From IMG/VR virus record IMGVR_UViG_3300029977_000006, positions 1 through 33,915 of that record: a stretch of 33,915 bases of DNA. One strand, 5' to 3'. Made by a program: the position numbers and the translations under genes. Of the stretch, positions 5,952 to 14,218 are shown piece by piece. Origin of the DNA: a virus. The notes under the pieces are model-generated. The model did no database searches. It saw nothing but the letters and a program-made list of their open reading frames with translations, and was not told the DNA's origin. The first letter of the stretch is position 1; every line of letters begins with the position of its first letter.

Positions 5952-6265
5952 GTTATTGGTTTGAAAGAGAGAGAAAAAGAGTTGGTAAAGAAAGGGATAG
6001 AAGAAGGAAGTTAACAGAAGAAGATAGAGCAATTATAAGGAGATTATATAACCTAGGTATGTCAATAAGAGGTATAGCAAGATTATTTAGTCATAAAACA
6101 ACAAGGCGTAATATTCAGTTTATTCTTTTTCCTGAAAGGCTTAAAAGACAATATTACTATAGAAGGATGAGGAATTGGGATTATGATAGAGAAAAGCATA
6201 AAATATATGTTAGGAGATATAGAAGGCATTTAAAAGAAATTTATGGATTAAGAAAAGGGGATTAA
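5948..6265 (+). CDS. helix-turn-helix DNA-binding protein
   Basis: The 105-residue protein is highly basic. Residues 21-58 form a homeodomain/resolvase-like HTH that reads LTEEDRAIIRRLYNLGMSIR and continues GIARLF, and the chain goes on through FILFPERLKRQ. The C-terminus (YDREKHKIYVRRYRRHLKE) is an arginine/lysine-rich helix. Proteins of this design are common in phages and are probably transcription regulators or nucleoid-like factors. A GGGGGAAGAA sequence precedes the ATG. Confidence 0.7.
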   Translation: MSYWFERERKRVGKERDRRRKLTEEDRAIIRRLYNLGMSIRGIARLFSHKTTRRNIQFILFPERLKRQYYYRRMRNWDYDREKHKIYVRRYRRHLKEIYGLRKGD

Positions 6266-6267
6266 AT

Positions 6268-6519
6268 ATGAAACTAAAAGTATTAAAGATAGCACAACAT
6301 AGAAGTAAGAGAAATCCTAATTATCTTTTTAGTTATGTATTTTTTAAATCTTTAGAAGATGGTAGAAGTTATAAGACATGCATTTCAGAAGAATTTAGAA
6401 ACTATCGTTGGTGGAAAGATATAGAGATAGGTGATATAATAGAAGTTAATAACGAAATGATAAGAGGTAATCTTATAGATGCGGATGCAATACCTAGATA
6501 TTATCGAAAGGGGGTATAA
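6268..6519 (+). CDS. hypothetical protein
   Basis: The 83-residue protein is not recognised. The segment WWKDIEIGDIIEVNN looks like a small beta barrel. It follows the HTH gene after 2 bases, with an AAAAGGGGATT ribosome binding site. Its place suggests membership of the same operon. Confidence 0.6.
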   Translation: MKLKVLKIAQHRSKRNPNYLFSYVFFKSLEDGRSYKTCISEEFRNYRWWKDIEIGDIIEVNNEMIRGNLIDADAIPRYYRKGV

Positions 6520-6520
6520 T

Positions 6521-6670
6521 ATGATAAAATACGATATAAAAGATATAGAGATATTACACAAAATATTTAAGAAATACAGGATTTTAAAAGCGTTATACCC
6601 TATTTTAAGACAATATTTCAATATTAAGAGATCAACATTATACCACAAGTTGAAAAAGAACAAGAATTAA
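6521..6670 (+). CDS. small basic protein, possible HTH
   Basis: A 49-residue protein starting at 6521, after AAAGGGGGTATAAT. The C-terminal half (ILRQYFNIKRSTLYHKLKKN) has the pattern of a Fis/HTH recognition helix. An upstream in-frame start at 6479 is possible but lacks a ribosome binding site. It is the last gene of the + strand module. Its TAA shares the palindrome TTAA with the stop of the opposing gene at 6667-6828. Confidence 0.55.
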   Translation: MIKYDIKDIEILHKIFKKYRILKALYPILRQYFNIKRSTLYHKLKKNKN

Positions 6671-6828
6671 CTAACTTTTAACAACTTTTTCTTAACATAC
6701 TTAGGACAACTCAACACTTTTATATTACTATTCTTTAAATAATAACTCTTTAAATTACACTCTTCAACACTTTTACCACATTGAAAACAGATACTATTAT
6801 TAGTTCTATTTTTTGACAACCCTTTCAT
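6667..6828 (-). CDS. small Cys4 zinc-binding protein
   Basis: A 53-residue frame with the pattern C14-x2-C17-x6-C24-x16-C41-P-x-Y, starting MKGLSKNRTNNSICFQCGKS. The same Cys pattern and trailing Tyr occur in the 62-residue protein at 26450-26638. The frame ends inside the TTAA that also holds the stop of the + strand gene. The ribosome binding site is weak (AAGGGGT, about 15 bases upstream). The regular cysteine spacing and the conserved pattern are the main support. Confidence 0.6.
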   Translation of the reverse strand: MKGLSKNRTNNSICFQCGKSVEECNLKSYYLKNSNIKVLSCPKYVKKKLLKVS

Positions 6829-7068
6829 AAAATCAATTTAAACCCCTTAAATTAAAAAAATTAGACACGTTTTACCTAACCCTAATATTAACCCCTTAGG
6901 ACTATACAATACCCCCCTAATTTTTTTAATTTGACCCCTTAAAACCGATTTTCAATTTAAACCTATCAAATTCAAAAAAATAGACACTTTTATACCCTGA
7001 CTAATATAATACTACTTGAAAATGAAAAAGACCTAAAATTGTTAAAGTTTGACCCATTAAAAACGATT
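6829..7068. repeat. repeat-rich intergenic region at the convergent junction
   Basis: This region separates the + module from the end of the - block. It holds two copies of an A-run followed by TAGACAC, a T/C run and a TATAAT-like block about 18 bases later (6862-6891 and 6981-7010). The second reads as a plausible + strand promoter (TAGACA, 18 bases, TATAAT). It also holds TTGACCCCTTAAAACCGATT (6931-6950), and a variant at 7049-7070 runs into the ATP-grasp 3' end. Related copies occur at 33643-33790. I see no clear intrinsic terminator for either converging transcript. Confidence 0.5.
6931..6997 (+). repeat. 67-bp direct repeat, left copy
   Basis: It begins TTGACCCCTTAAAACCGATT and ends near TATACCC. 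It aligns in the same orientation with 33724-33790 (same TTGACCCCTTA, CGATTTT and A-run plus CAC-TTTTA blocks in the same order). The two copies flank the 26-kb - strand block. Confidence 0.5.
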
Positions 7069-8343
7069 TTAAAACCACCATCTCAACTCTTTTAACCTAT
7101 CTATCCTTTTCTTAGCGTGTTTTACCCCATCCCCTACCCTAGCACTCATTGTTGGTAAAAGGATGTTGTCTAAGATGTTTATAGCCTTTTCCTCAGCTTT
7201 GAACATGTCTCTATCATAACTACTAACACATAATATTAAACCATCATCAGTATAAACTTCTAACCCTTTATCTCCTAACCTACAACCTATAGGCCATATA
7301 TGATCCCTATCCTCTGACCTATAAAATATAGGCATACCAGTATATTTCTTAAAAACATTATTCTCATCAGAAGGATATTCAGGTAATACTACATTAACAG
7401 CATAACCATAACCATCTTTCAACGGAACTTTATCTAAACTACCTTCAGCTAACTTAATAAAATACTCACCTATAGGTATATCAAGTAATTCTATAAAAGC
7501 ATACATAAAATTCCATCCTAACCTAGGCGTAAACTCTAATCCATATACACCACTATCATTAACTATACAGTTTATATCTAAAGGTCCAGTATATCTCAAC
7601 TTCTCCATAAGTAAATATATCTTCTTGAAAAATTTCTGCACTATATAAGGCTCTAATTTATCTGATTTAAATATAACACTAGTAGAAGACCCTACAGTAG
7701 GTCCTAAATCATTAACATCTCTCTTCTTAGTCTCAAATGTATATACTATAGGATATAAAGGCTTCCCATTACTAAATTCTATCTCTGAACTTACTTCATA
7801 CCCATCTATCTTCTCTTGTAATACCCATCTCTTATTAGCATACTCTGTAGTAGATACCCAATTTATAAATATATCTAACTCTGTTATATCCCTAGGGATG
7901 AAAGTAAGATAATTAGGAGCATCAAACATAGGTTTTAATACATAAAGCTTATCCCTATGATCACTAATAAAAGATTTTATCTCTCTAATATTTTTAAACT
8001 TATATATCTCTCCAGTTTTTATACCAGCCATCTGCATTATCTTATAACCAAAATCTCTATCATACTCTAACCTATCATTCATCACACCAGCACCTATAAC
8101 CTTATAGCCATCCTTCTTCAACTTATCAGCTATATCACCTTTACCTGAACCATCAAATACTATACAACTAGGCCTATACTTCAACCCTTCATTAATAGTT
8201 TTAACATAATTAACTACACCTTCTAAAGGTCTAAAACTATAAGGACACCAAACATATGTATCTATACCTTCCCTTATCTTAATCTTCCACGCTATAGGTA
8301 TAATACCATAATCTAAACTAACAAATAATATACTACGTCTCAT
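7069..8343 (-). CDS. ATP-grasp ligase, PurD (GAR synthetase)-like
   Basis: The 424-residue protein has an ATP-grasp layout like phosphoribosylamine-glycine ligase. It has a Rossmann-like N-terminus with FDGSGKGD at about 64-71, the lysine of VLKP near 135-138, and QEKIDGYEVSSE near 176-187. FETKKRDVNDLGPTVG (about 203-218) corresponds to the PurD HKR-GPNTGG segment, and LDINC with LEFTPRLG (about 255-276) gives the metal-binding Asp/Glu and Arg. It should form an acyl-phosphate and ligate it to an amine. I chose the second ATG of ATGATG because it leaves 4-5 bases after GGGAGGA. Its start abuts and overlaps the stop of the 1411-residue virion gene, so it is expressed late. It is a candidate partner of the amidoligase and amidotransferase. 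Confidence 0.8.
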   Translation of the reverse strand: MRRSILFVSLDYGIIPIAWKIKIREGIDTYVWCPYSFRPLEGVVNYVKTINEGLKYRPSCIVFDGSGKGDIADKLKKDGYKVIGAGVMNDRLEYDRDFGYKIMQMAGIKTGEIYKFKNIREIKSFISDHRDKLYVLKPMFDAPNYLTFIPRDITELDIFINWVSTTEYANKRWVLQEKIDGYEVSSEIEFSNGKPLYPIVYTFETKKRDVNDLGPTVGSSTSVIFKSDKLEPYIVQKFFKKIYLLMEKLRYTGPLDINCIVNDSGVYGLEFTPRLGWNFMYAFIELLDIPIGEYFIKLAEGSLDKVPLKDGYGYAVNVVLPEYPSDENNVFKKYTGMPIFYRSEDRDHIWPIGCRLGDKGLEVYTDDGLILCVSSYDRDMFKAEEKAINILDNILLPTMSARVGDGVKHAKKRIDRLKELRWWF

Positions 8344-11300
8344 CATTCCTCCCTAATATTGTTTATAAAATCCTGTGTAGCATCAATAATACTACTATCC
8401 GTTATCTGATACCTTTTCCTCATAAATTCAAATAAAGTCCTTAATATGTCCTTCTGATACCTAGCACCTACTAACTTCTTAGCCTCATTCTTTATCTTAG
8501 TCCTTAAAGCTTTTAACTCTTCTTTATTAGGTAAATAAGCATATGCTAACCTTAAATTGTCTAAATAATGAGCATGCAATTCTCTAATTTTATCATTATT
8601 GATTATATCTTCAACCTTATAACCTCTATTCATCAACTTCTGTATCTCAAATAACATCTCTTTATAAAACCTTATCGCAGCATCAGTATACCCCTTATAA
8701 TCTTTCTTCAACTCTTTAGTCGCTATATCTAACTCTCTAAACCTACGTTGTTCTACAGGATAAAAACCTATCATATAAGATATTGTCTCTGCTAAACTAG
8801 TAAAATATTTAACATTATCCTTTTCATCATAAATCCTTAAAACTACATCCGGTCTCACAGTATATACATCTTCAGGTCTCTTACCCTCAAGTAATATACT
8901 TTTAATATCTTCTCTAGCTATAGGACGTGCCTCAGGAACAGGTCCATACTCTAACGCCCTTATACCACGATATATACGTCTCATCGGAGTAGAAAAATTT
9001 GCTATAACACCTATAATCTTACTCTTATCATATGCTATCAACGGCTGTTTATCTATAAATTCATATGTAGCTGATAACAAATTCTTCATTATACCTACAG
9101 CAGGTATCTCAAACTGTATTATACCACCACCACTAAATATACTCATACCTGACTTCTTAATAAAATCTAACGCCTTCTTGTTATCTATACCTAAATTAAC
9201 TATACCCTTATACAAATAATCAAATTCTATACCAAGTGTGAAAAAATTAGCTAAATCTATACCAAGCTGATTTGTAGTATCATAAAATTCATTCGCTATC
9301 AAAATATAAGCAAATAATTTCTCAGGATTTTTCTGTGCCCAATCTATAAATAACTCTACTGTCTTCAAAGGAAAACTATAATATGGTAATAAAGGTCTTA
9401 ATAACGTCTCACTCCATAACTTAGGCATTCCCTTACCATAAATATATTGCGTCCTCTTCATAACTTCACTACCATACTTCACCGCAGCTTCTTCTAAACT
9501 ATAACCTAACTTCAAATACTTTGCTACCTCAGGTATCTTACCACCTTTATCTAACGCCATTAAATAACCAGTAAAATAACTATACCACCTGTTAAATAAT
9601 TCTATCTTACTCATTAAATAAAAAGCACTATCAGATATCTTGTTAAATAACCTACCCTCTACCCTCAACGTCTCTTTCATTGACATAATCTGATGTAAAT
9701 ACGGCATCTTCTCATAAGCACGTTTAAATACAGCATCCTTGTTCAAAGTATGATTTAAAGCTTTTATTAAATACTCTTCTGAACCAGGACCTAAATCTAT
9801 TAACCCTGATATTATCTGTGCACTATTACCTAAAGCAGTCCTTATATTCCAACCTATAGTAGTTAAATACTCAAGAAACGTTATCGTAGAAGATACCCTT
9901 TGTAAACTATCTACAGGTTTATAACCAAACGACTGTTTTAAATACCAATGTAAATAACTTTTAGCTAAAGGATCTTTAATCTTATCTCTTAACGAAAAAT
10001 ATGCTTGTAACACCGGCTGTTCATATATAACCTTATGCGCATTAATAACCATATCATCAAACATTTCTGAAGCACTAAACTTCCAACCAAAATCTGCTAA
10101 CGTCCTCTTCTTCAAATGTGGCATACTAACCGATACAGGCAACCAAGGCGCTAAACTTATTACATCTTTATTCTCTTCATAACCACTTATCAACTTCTTT
10201 AACATAGAATACTCCACCTTCTCCTCTTTAGTTAAACCCCTTAACTGACTTAAAGCCTCTAAATTTACTAACCTTAACTTCATCCTATCTAAATTACTTG
10301 GATTAAAATAATTTATACGCATATAAGCAGCTAACCTATGACCAGGTCCTAAATACGCAGAATTTAAAGTATTATGCGCAGTAGCTAAACTATCTGTCAC
10401 ACTCCTTATAAACTTAAATGGTTCTTCTAATATAGCATATTTATCACCAAAATCTTTAACAACTTCATCCCAAGTCTGATATTTATTCAACAATTTATGC
10501 AATTGATAATCTAACTCACTATGTTTCTTAATACCTAACTTGTTAAATAAAACATTTTTAGCCTCTATCAACTTCTGCGTTTCAGTAGCAGCTTTTGAAG
10601 TCATCACTATATCAAGATTGATTATACGATGTGCTATAGGATCACGCTTAAAATTATACGGAGATATTAAATTATATAAAAATTCTTTAGTAGCAGGATA
10701 TTTCTGTGCATCTTTAATAAAAAACTCTTTCACCTTATTAGGTAATAAATTCCAAAAATAAGCTATTTTCTTATTAGTTATACCTAAATCTTCAGCAGTA
10801 ATATTCTTTAACGGCTTAATCTCTTTCAACATCTCTGTCTTAACCTTCTTCATATGCTCTATATTATACGGATTATATACTTTATAAAAATTCCTAATCA
10901 CAGGACTATCAGGCGGTAATTCAAGATACATACCTACTGTCCTCATACTATCTATCGCTATTTGCCTACCTAATAAATCACCAGCAGTCTTCCCTATAGC
11001 CTTCTTTGACACTTCTTGCAACTTAGCCAACTCTTCTGCTGTCTTAAATCCTGATAACTCTATCAAAAACTTCTCTTCTAAAGAGGTCTTAGCAGAAATT
11101 ATAGCCCTCTTAATACTCTCATATGCAGAAACCTTCTTTAAATCATCAGCAGTAATATTAACAACACCCTCAATTTCCATACCACCTTTTAATATCTTCT
11201 TTATCCTATCATCAATAAAATCATTATACTTCTGTAAAATATCAAGCTGTTTATCAATTATCAAAATTTCTGGAACATCTTTTTTAGCTTTAACCTTTAA

Positions 11301-12578
11301 AGCTTTATTTATATTTTCCCTAGCTAAATTATATGTTCTTGTTAATAACCTATCCATCATTATAGTTTCTCTAACCTGTTTCTTATGTGCATCTCTATAT
11401 ATAGCTTCAATACGTTCAGATAAAGTCTTACCAACCTTTAACTCTTTAACAAATTCTTTCTCAAGTTCAGTCATAGTTTTTAACTTAGGCAACTTCTCAT
11501 AAGGTATAGCACGTAAAGTTAACGGAGCAGCTTTTGTCACCTCAGCAATAGAAGTATCAATAGCAGACCTCATCACCTCTTCTTCAACCTGTTTCAACAT
11601 AATAGTCTCTGGTCTTGTAGCACGTAAAGATAAATCTTTTAATACTCCACCTAAATTCTTACCAGTCAAAATTTCACTCAACTTATTCAAACTAGTAGCT
11701 TTACCTAAAACACTATAACCTACTAATTCACCACCTAATTTTAATATACTTTTAATACCAAAAGGTAATCTAGTAGCCTCCATTGCTAAAGATTTTTCTA
11801 TAAACTCTTTGTAATCAGCCCTTCCTTCACTCTGAGCTTTTCTAACAAAATCTTCCCAACCTGATATTTTTTCTAAAACCTCTTTTAACGTTATCTTACC
11901 CTCTAAATAATCCTTAAAATCTTCTTTAGTTAGCCTACCTGACCTTAAATAATTCCTTATATCACGTAAATTAGAATATTCTAATAACGCATCTGTTATA
12001 CCACCAAATGGTAATGCTAAAGTAAGACCTAATAACGGAACTTCTTTTATTGCTCTACCTAACCTATCATAAGTTTTACTAAAAGCATAACCTAATAAAT
12101 TACTATCTGTAGGATTTTCTGCTATAGCACTTACCTCTTTTGCTTTAATATCTACTAATTCCTTTTCTTTTTCAAACTCTTTCCTCTTATGCCATAACTC
12201 TGCAAGATCTCTTAATGTTTTCTTCTCTAACTCTGAAACACTTTTAATACCATAAACTTTTAAATATGGAGCTAACTCTGAAGGTTCTTGAATATTCCTT
12301 GGGATAAGCCTTGAATAATATTTTAGACGAGCCTTTCTTGAAGCCTCTTTTGCTACTTCATCAAGAAATTCATCTACATTATAACCTGTCCCTTTTAACC
12401 TCTCTTTAGTAAAATCTTTTATCTTAAACCTTAAAAAATCATCTATAACTTCTAACCGCTTCTGTTCTTCAACACCTCTTACTTTATCAGCTAATAAATC
12501 ATTATACTCAACCAATAAAGCAGCATAACTATCAACAGCTTGTCTATAAAAAGGTTCTTGTTTAAATTTCTTTTCCAT
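8343..12578 (-). CDS. very large virion protein (putative internal/ejection protein)
   Basis: The 1411-residue protein is the largest in the window. Long amphipathic helices dominate, with no signal peptide. Around residues 180-200 there is a hydrophobic Gly/Leu segment (LLGLTLALPFGGITDALL), and a second hydrophobic, aromatic part spans about 890-1180. I recognise no catalytic motif such as a lysozyme. Its length and its place after the nozzle and before the end of the late operon match the giant internal or DNA-ejection proteins of podoviruses and the polyvalent-protein-like virion proteins of other phages. The ribosome binding site is weak (AAGATGAG). Confidence 0.55.
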   Translation of the reverse strand: MEKKFKQEPFYRQAVDSYAALLVEYNDLLADKVRGVEEQKRLEVIDDFLRFKIKDFTKERLKGTGYNVDEFLDEVAKEASRKARLKYYSRLIPRNIQEPSELAPYLKVYGIKSVSELEKKTLRDLAELWHKRKEFEKEKELVDIKAKEVSAIAENPTDSNLLGYAFSKTYDRLGRAIKEVPLLGLTLALPFGGITDALLEYSNLRDIRNYLRSGRLTKEDFKDYLEGKITLKEVLEKISGWEDFVRKAQSEGRADYKEFIEKSLAMEATRLPFGIKSILKLGGELVGYSVLGKATSLNKLSEILTGKNLGGVLKDLSLRATRPETIMLKQVEEEVMRSAIDTSIAEVTKAAPLTLRAIPYEKLPKLKTMTELEKEFVKELKVGKTLSERIEAIYRDAHKKQVRETIMMDRLLTRTYNLARENINKALKVKAKKDVPEILIIDKQLDILQKYNDFIDDRIKKILKGGMEIEGVVNITADDLKKVSAYESIKRAIISAKTSLEEKFLIELSGFKTAEELAKLQEVSKKAIGKTAGDLLGRQIAIDSMRTVGMYLELPPDSPVIRNFYKVYNPYNIEHMKKVKTEMLKEIKPLKNITAEDLGITNKKIAYFWNLLPNKVKEFFIKDAQKYPATKEFLYNLISPYNFKRDPIAHRIINLDIVMTSKAATETQKLIEAKNVLFNKLGIKKHSELDYQLHKLLNKYQTWDEVVKDFGDKYAILEEPFKFIRSVTDSLATAHNTLNSAYLGPGHRLAAYMRINYFNPSNLDRMKLRLVNLEALSQLRGLTKEEKVEYSMLKKLISGYEENKDVISLAPWLPVSVSMPHLKKRTLADFGWKFSASEMFDDMVINAHKVIYEQPVLQAYFSLRDKIKDPLAKSYLHWYLKQSFGYKPVDSLQRVSSTITFLEYLTTIGWNIRTALGNSAQIISGLIDLGPGSEEYLIKALNHTLNKDAVFKRAYEKMPYLHQIMSMKETLRVEGRLFNKISDSAFYLMSKIELFNRWYSYFTGYLMALDKGGKIPEVAKYLKLGYSLEEAAVKYGSEVMKRTQYIYGKGMPKLWSETLLRPLLPYYSFPLKTVELFIDWAQKNPEKLFAYILIANEFYDTTNQLGIDLANFFTLGIEFDYLYKGIVNLGIDNKKALDFIKKSGMSIFSGGGIIQFEIPAVGIMKNLLSATYEFIDKQPLIAYDKSKIIGVIANFSTPMRRIYRGIRALEYGPVPEARPIAREDIKSILLEGKRPEDVYTVRPDVVLRIYDEKDNVKYFTSLAETISYMIGFYPVEQRRFRELDIATKELKKDYKGYTDAAIRFYKEMLFEIQKLMNRGYKVEDIINNDKIRELHAHYLDNLRLAYAYLPNKEELKALRTKIKNEAKKLVGARYQKDILRTLFEFMRKRYQITDSSIIDATQDFINNIREE

Positions 12579-12590
12579 AGATTTCTCATC

Positions 12591-13649
12591 TTATTTCTTC
12601 CGCTTTTTCTCTTCTTCCATCATATATTCTTCAATTTTCTTCATAAAATCTAAATCTGGAACACCTGTAGAAGGTTGAACTTCATATTGAGATTTCTGTT
12701 CTACCGGAGCAGTTAAAGTCTTCTTTAAATCTATTTGTTGTTGTCCCATCCTTTTTAAAATCTTATTTCTAATATTTTCTGAAGTCCCTTCAGGAAATCT
12801 ACCTAATTGTCTATAAAATTCTTCAAACGCTAAATCCCAACGAGAAACCTCATCTAAATGAGCGTAATATGAATTTTGATCAATTCCATTCTTAATATAA
12901 GTCAAAATTGCACGATCTTTAGCAACAATTCTATCCAATTCTTTTAAATATTCAAGTGGTAATTGTAATATACCTAATAAAGTTTTTTCACTTATTGGAA
13001 CCCCTGTCTTAGTATAAACCCTTAAAGCATTTTTTACTTCATCACTTACAGGTAATGTATTAATCTTTTCTTCAGTTAAAAGTATTGTTTTATAATATGG
13101 TGTATAAGTTTGAGTAATATAGCCATATTCTGAAGGTGTCATACCAGCAGGTTTAGTTAAAACTACTCCACTTGGCGTAATTATCTTCATCTCGCCTAAA
13201 GAAGCAACTTCAAGTGCTGTGGAGGGTTTTACCATCTCTTCTGATAAAATAGGATATTGTAAACCAGCAGGTGTTGTTAAACCAAGAACCGCTTTCAACT
13301 CTAAAGCTAAACTTTCTGGAATTTTACCCTGCTTTTTAGCCTCTTCAAATTTCATCTTAACATATTTCTCTGGTTTATTTAACGCTTTAGCTATATCATC
13401 TATAAATTCTTCACGAAATAATATACTTGGATCTGTAGTTCTCTCTGAAACTAATATATTTCTTAAATCTTTTATAGCCTCAGCTTGCTTCTTCTTATCC
13501 CGTTCTTCCAATCTGTTTAATATATCTAATATATCAGAAGATAAAGCTGCACTAGTCCTTGCTATTTCTAACAATTTTAATGGAGTTGTTCCTGTTTCAA
13601 CTTTAGTTATATGTTCTGTAGTCGGTTGTCCTATTTCTCTTATAGGCAT
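12591..13649 (-). CDS. putative virion-associated protein
   Basis: The 352-residue protein is mostly helical and charged, with the segment LILTEEK-like beta pieces in the middle and a highly charged C-terminus (EEYMMEEEKKRKK). No family is recognised. An AGGAGGTATAAACAT sequence sets the ATG. Its position between the nozzle and the giant virion protein suggests an internal core or ejection component. Confidence 0.6.
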   Translation of the reverse strand: MPIREIGQPTTEHITKVETGTTPLKLLEIARTSAALSSDILDILNRLEERDKKKQAEAIKDLRNILVSERTTDPSILFREEFIDDIAKALNKPEKYVKMKFEEAKKQGKIPESLALELKAVLGLTTPAGLQYPILSEEMVKPSTALEVASLGEMKIITPSGVVLTKPAGMTPSEYGYITQTYTPYYKTILLTEEKINTLPVSDEVKNALRVYTKTGVPISEKTLLGILQLPLEYLKELDRIVAKDRAILTYIKNGIDQNSYYAHLDEVSRWDLAFEEFYRQLGRFPEGTSENIRNKILKRMGQQQIDLKKTLTAPVEQKSQYEVQPSTGVPDLDFMKKIEEYMMEEEKKRKK

Positions 13650-13662
13650 ATGTTTATACCTC

Positions 13663-14199
13663 CTATGCTCCTCCTAATATTTTTGCTAAAAGAAGACTTA
13701 AAGATGTAATCGCTGTTATCCAATCAAGTGGTGTTTCCTCTCGTTTTATTTCTTGAATTACTCTCGTTGTAGTGGGCGAAGGAACATATACTTCAGGACT
13801 TATAGTAAGTTCTGCTAATCGCATTGGCATTTGATATAACCCAGTTAATGCTTTCACTAAATCTAATTGCCTTTCTAAAAATACATCAGCTACATTCCTC
13901 ATCATACTACCATATATATCCCTTAACCCTGTAACATACTGAGGCGTATACCCTAACCCAGCACCTATAAATTTTGAACCTAACTTCTTTGTCTCTTCTT
14001 CTGCAGCTTTTGATAACAATTCATACCCAGGTAAAGCAGTTGGAGAAGTTATACCCCTTCTTAAAATATCAGATAATCTTGGCAACATAGAAAAATAACC
14101 AGCAAATATTGATTGCAACTCTTCTTTTGGATAAAAATATTCAGGTTCTACTACAAAAGGTTTTTCTTTTGGTAAATCTAAAGGTTTTATCTCTGCCAT
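13663..14199 (-). CDS. putative virion-associated protein with hydrophobic C-terminus
   Basis: The 178-residue protein has a Pro-rich N-terminus (residues 5-25), a helical middle and a hydrophobic end (WITAITSLSLLLAKILGG) that could insert into a membrane during DNA ejection. No family is recognised. Its clear AGGAGGTATAAATTT ribosome binding site and its place in the row of late genes suggest a small internal virion protein. Confidence 0.6.
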   Translation of the reverse strand: MAEIKPLDLPKEKPFVVEPEYFYPKEELQSIFAGYFSMLPRLSDILRRGITSPTALPGYELLSKAAEEETKKLGSKFIGAGLGYTPQYVTGLRDIYGSMMRNVADVFLERQLDLVKALTGLYQMPMRLAELTISPEVYVPSPTTTRVIQEIKREETPLDWITAITSLSLLLAKILGGA

Positions 14200-14218
14200 A
14201 AATTTATACCTCCTAATT

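Noticed and set aside
6670-6700. Terminator for the + strand module
   Set aside because: Only a 6-bp AAGTTG/CAACTT pairing with a long loop is visible before T-rich sequence; this is too weak.
7870-7910. 12-bp palindrome ATCCCTAGGGAT in the ATP-grasp gene
   Set aside because: It is a single short palindrome without a loop, not part of a cluster, and fits chance in a gene of this length.
13219-13677. 152-residue open frame on the + strand
   Set aside because: It is antisense to the well-supported 352-residue virion gene, lacks a ribosome binding site, and its composition is that of a complementary strand.
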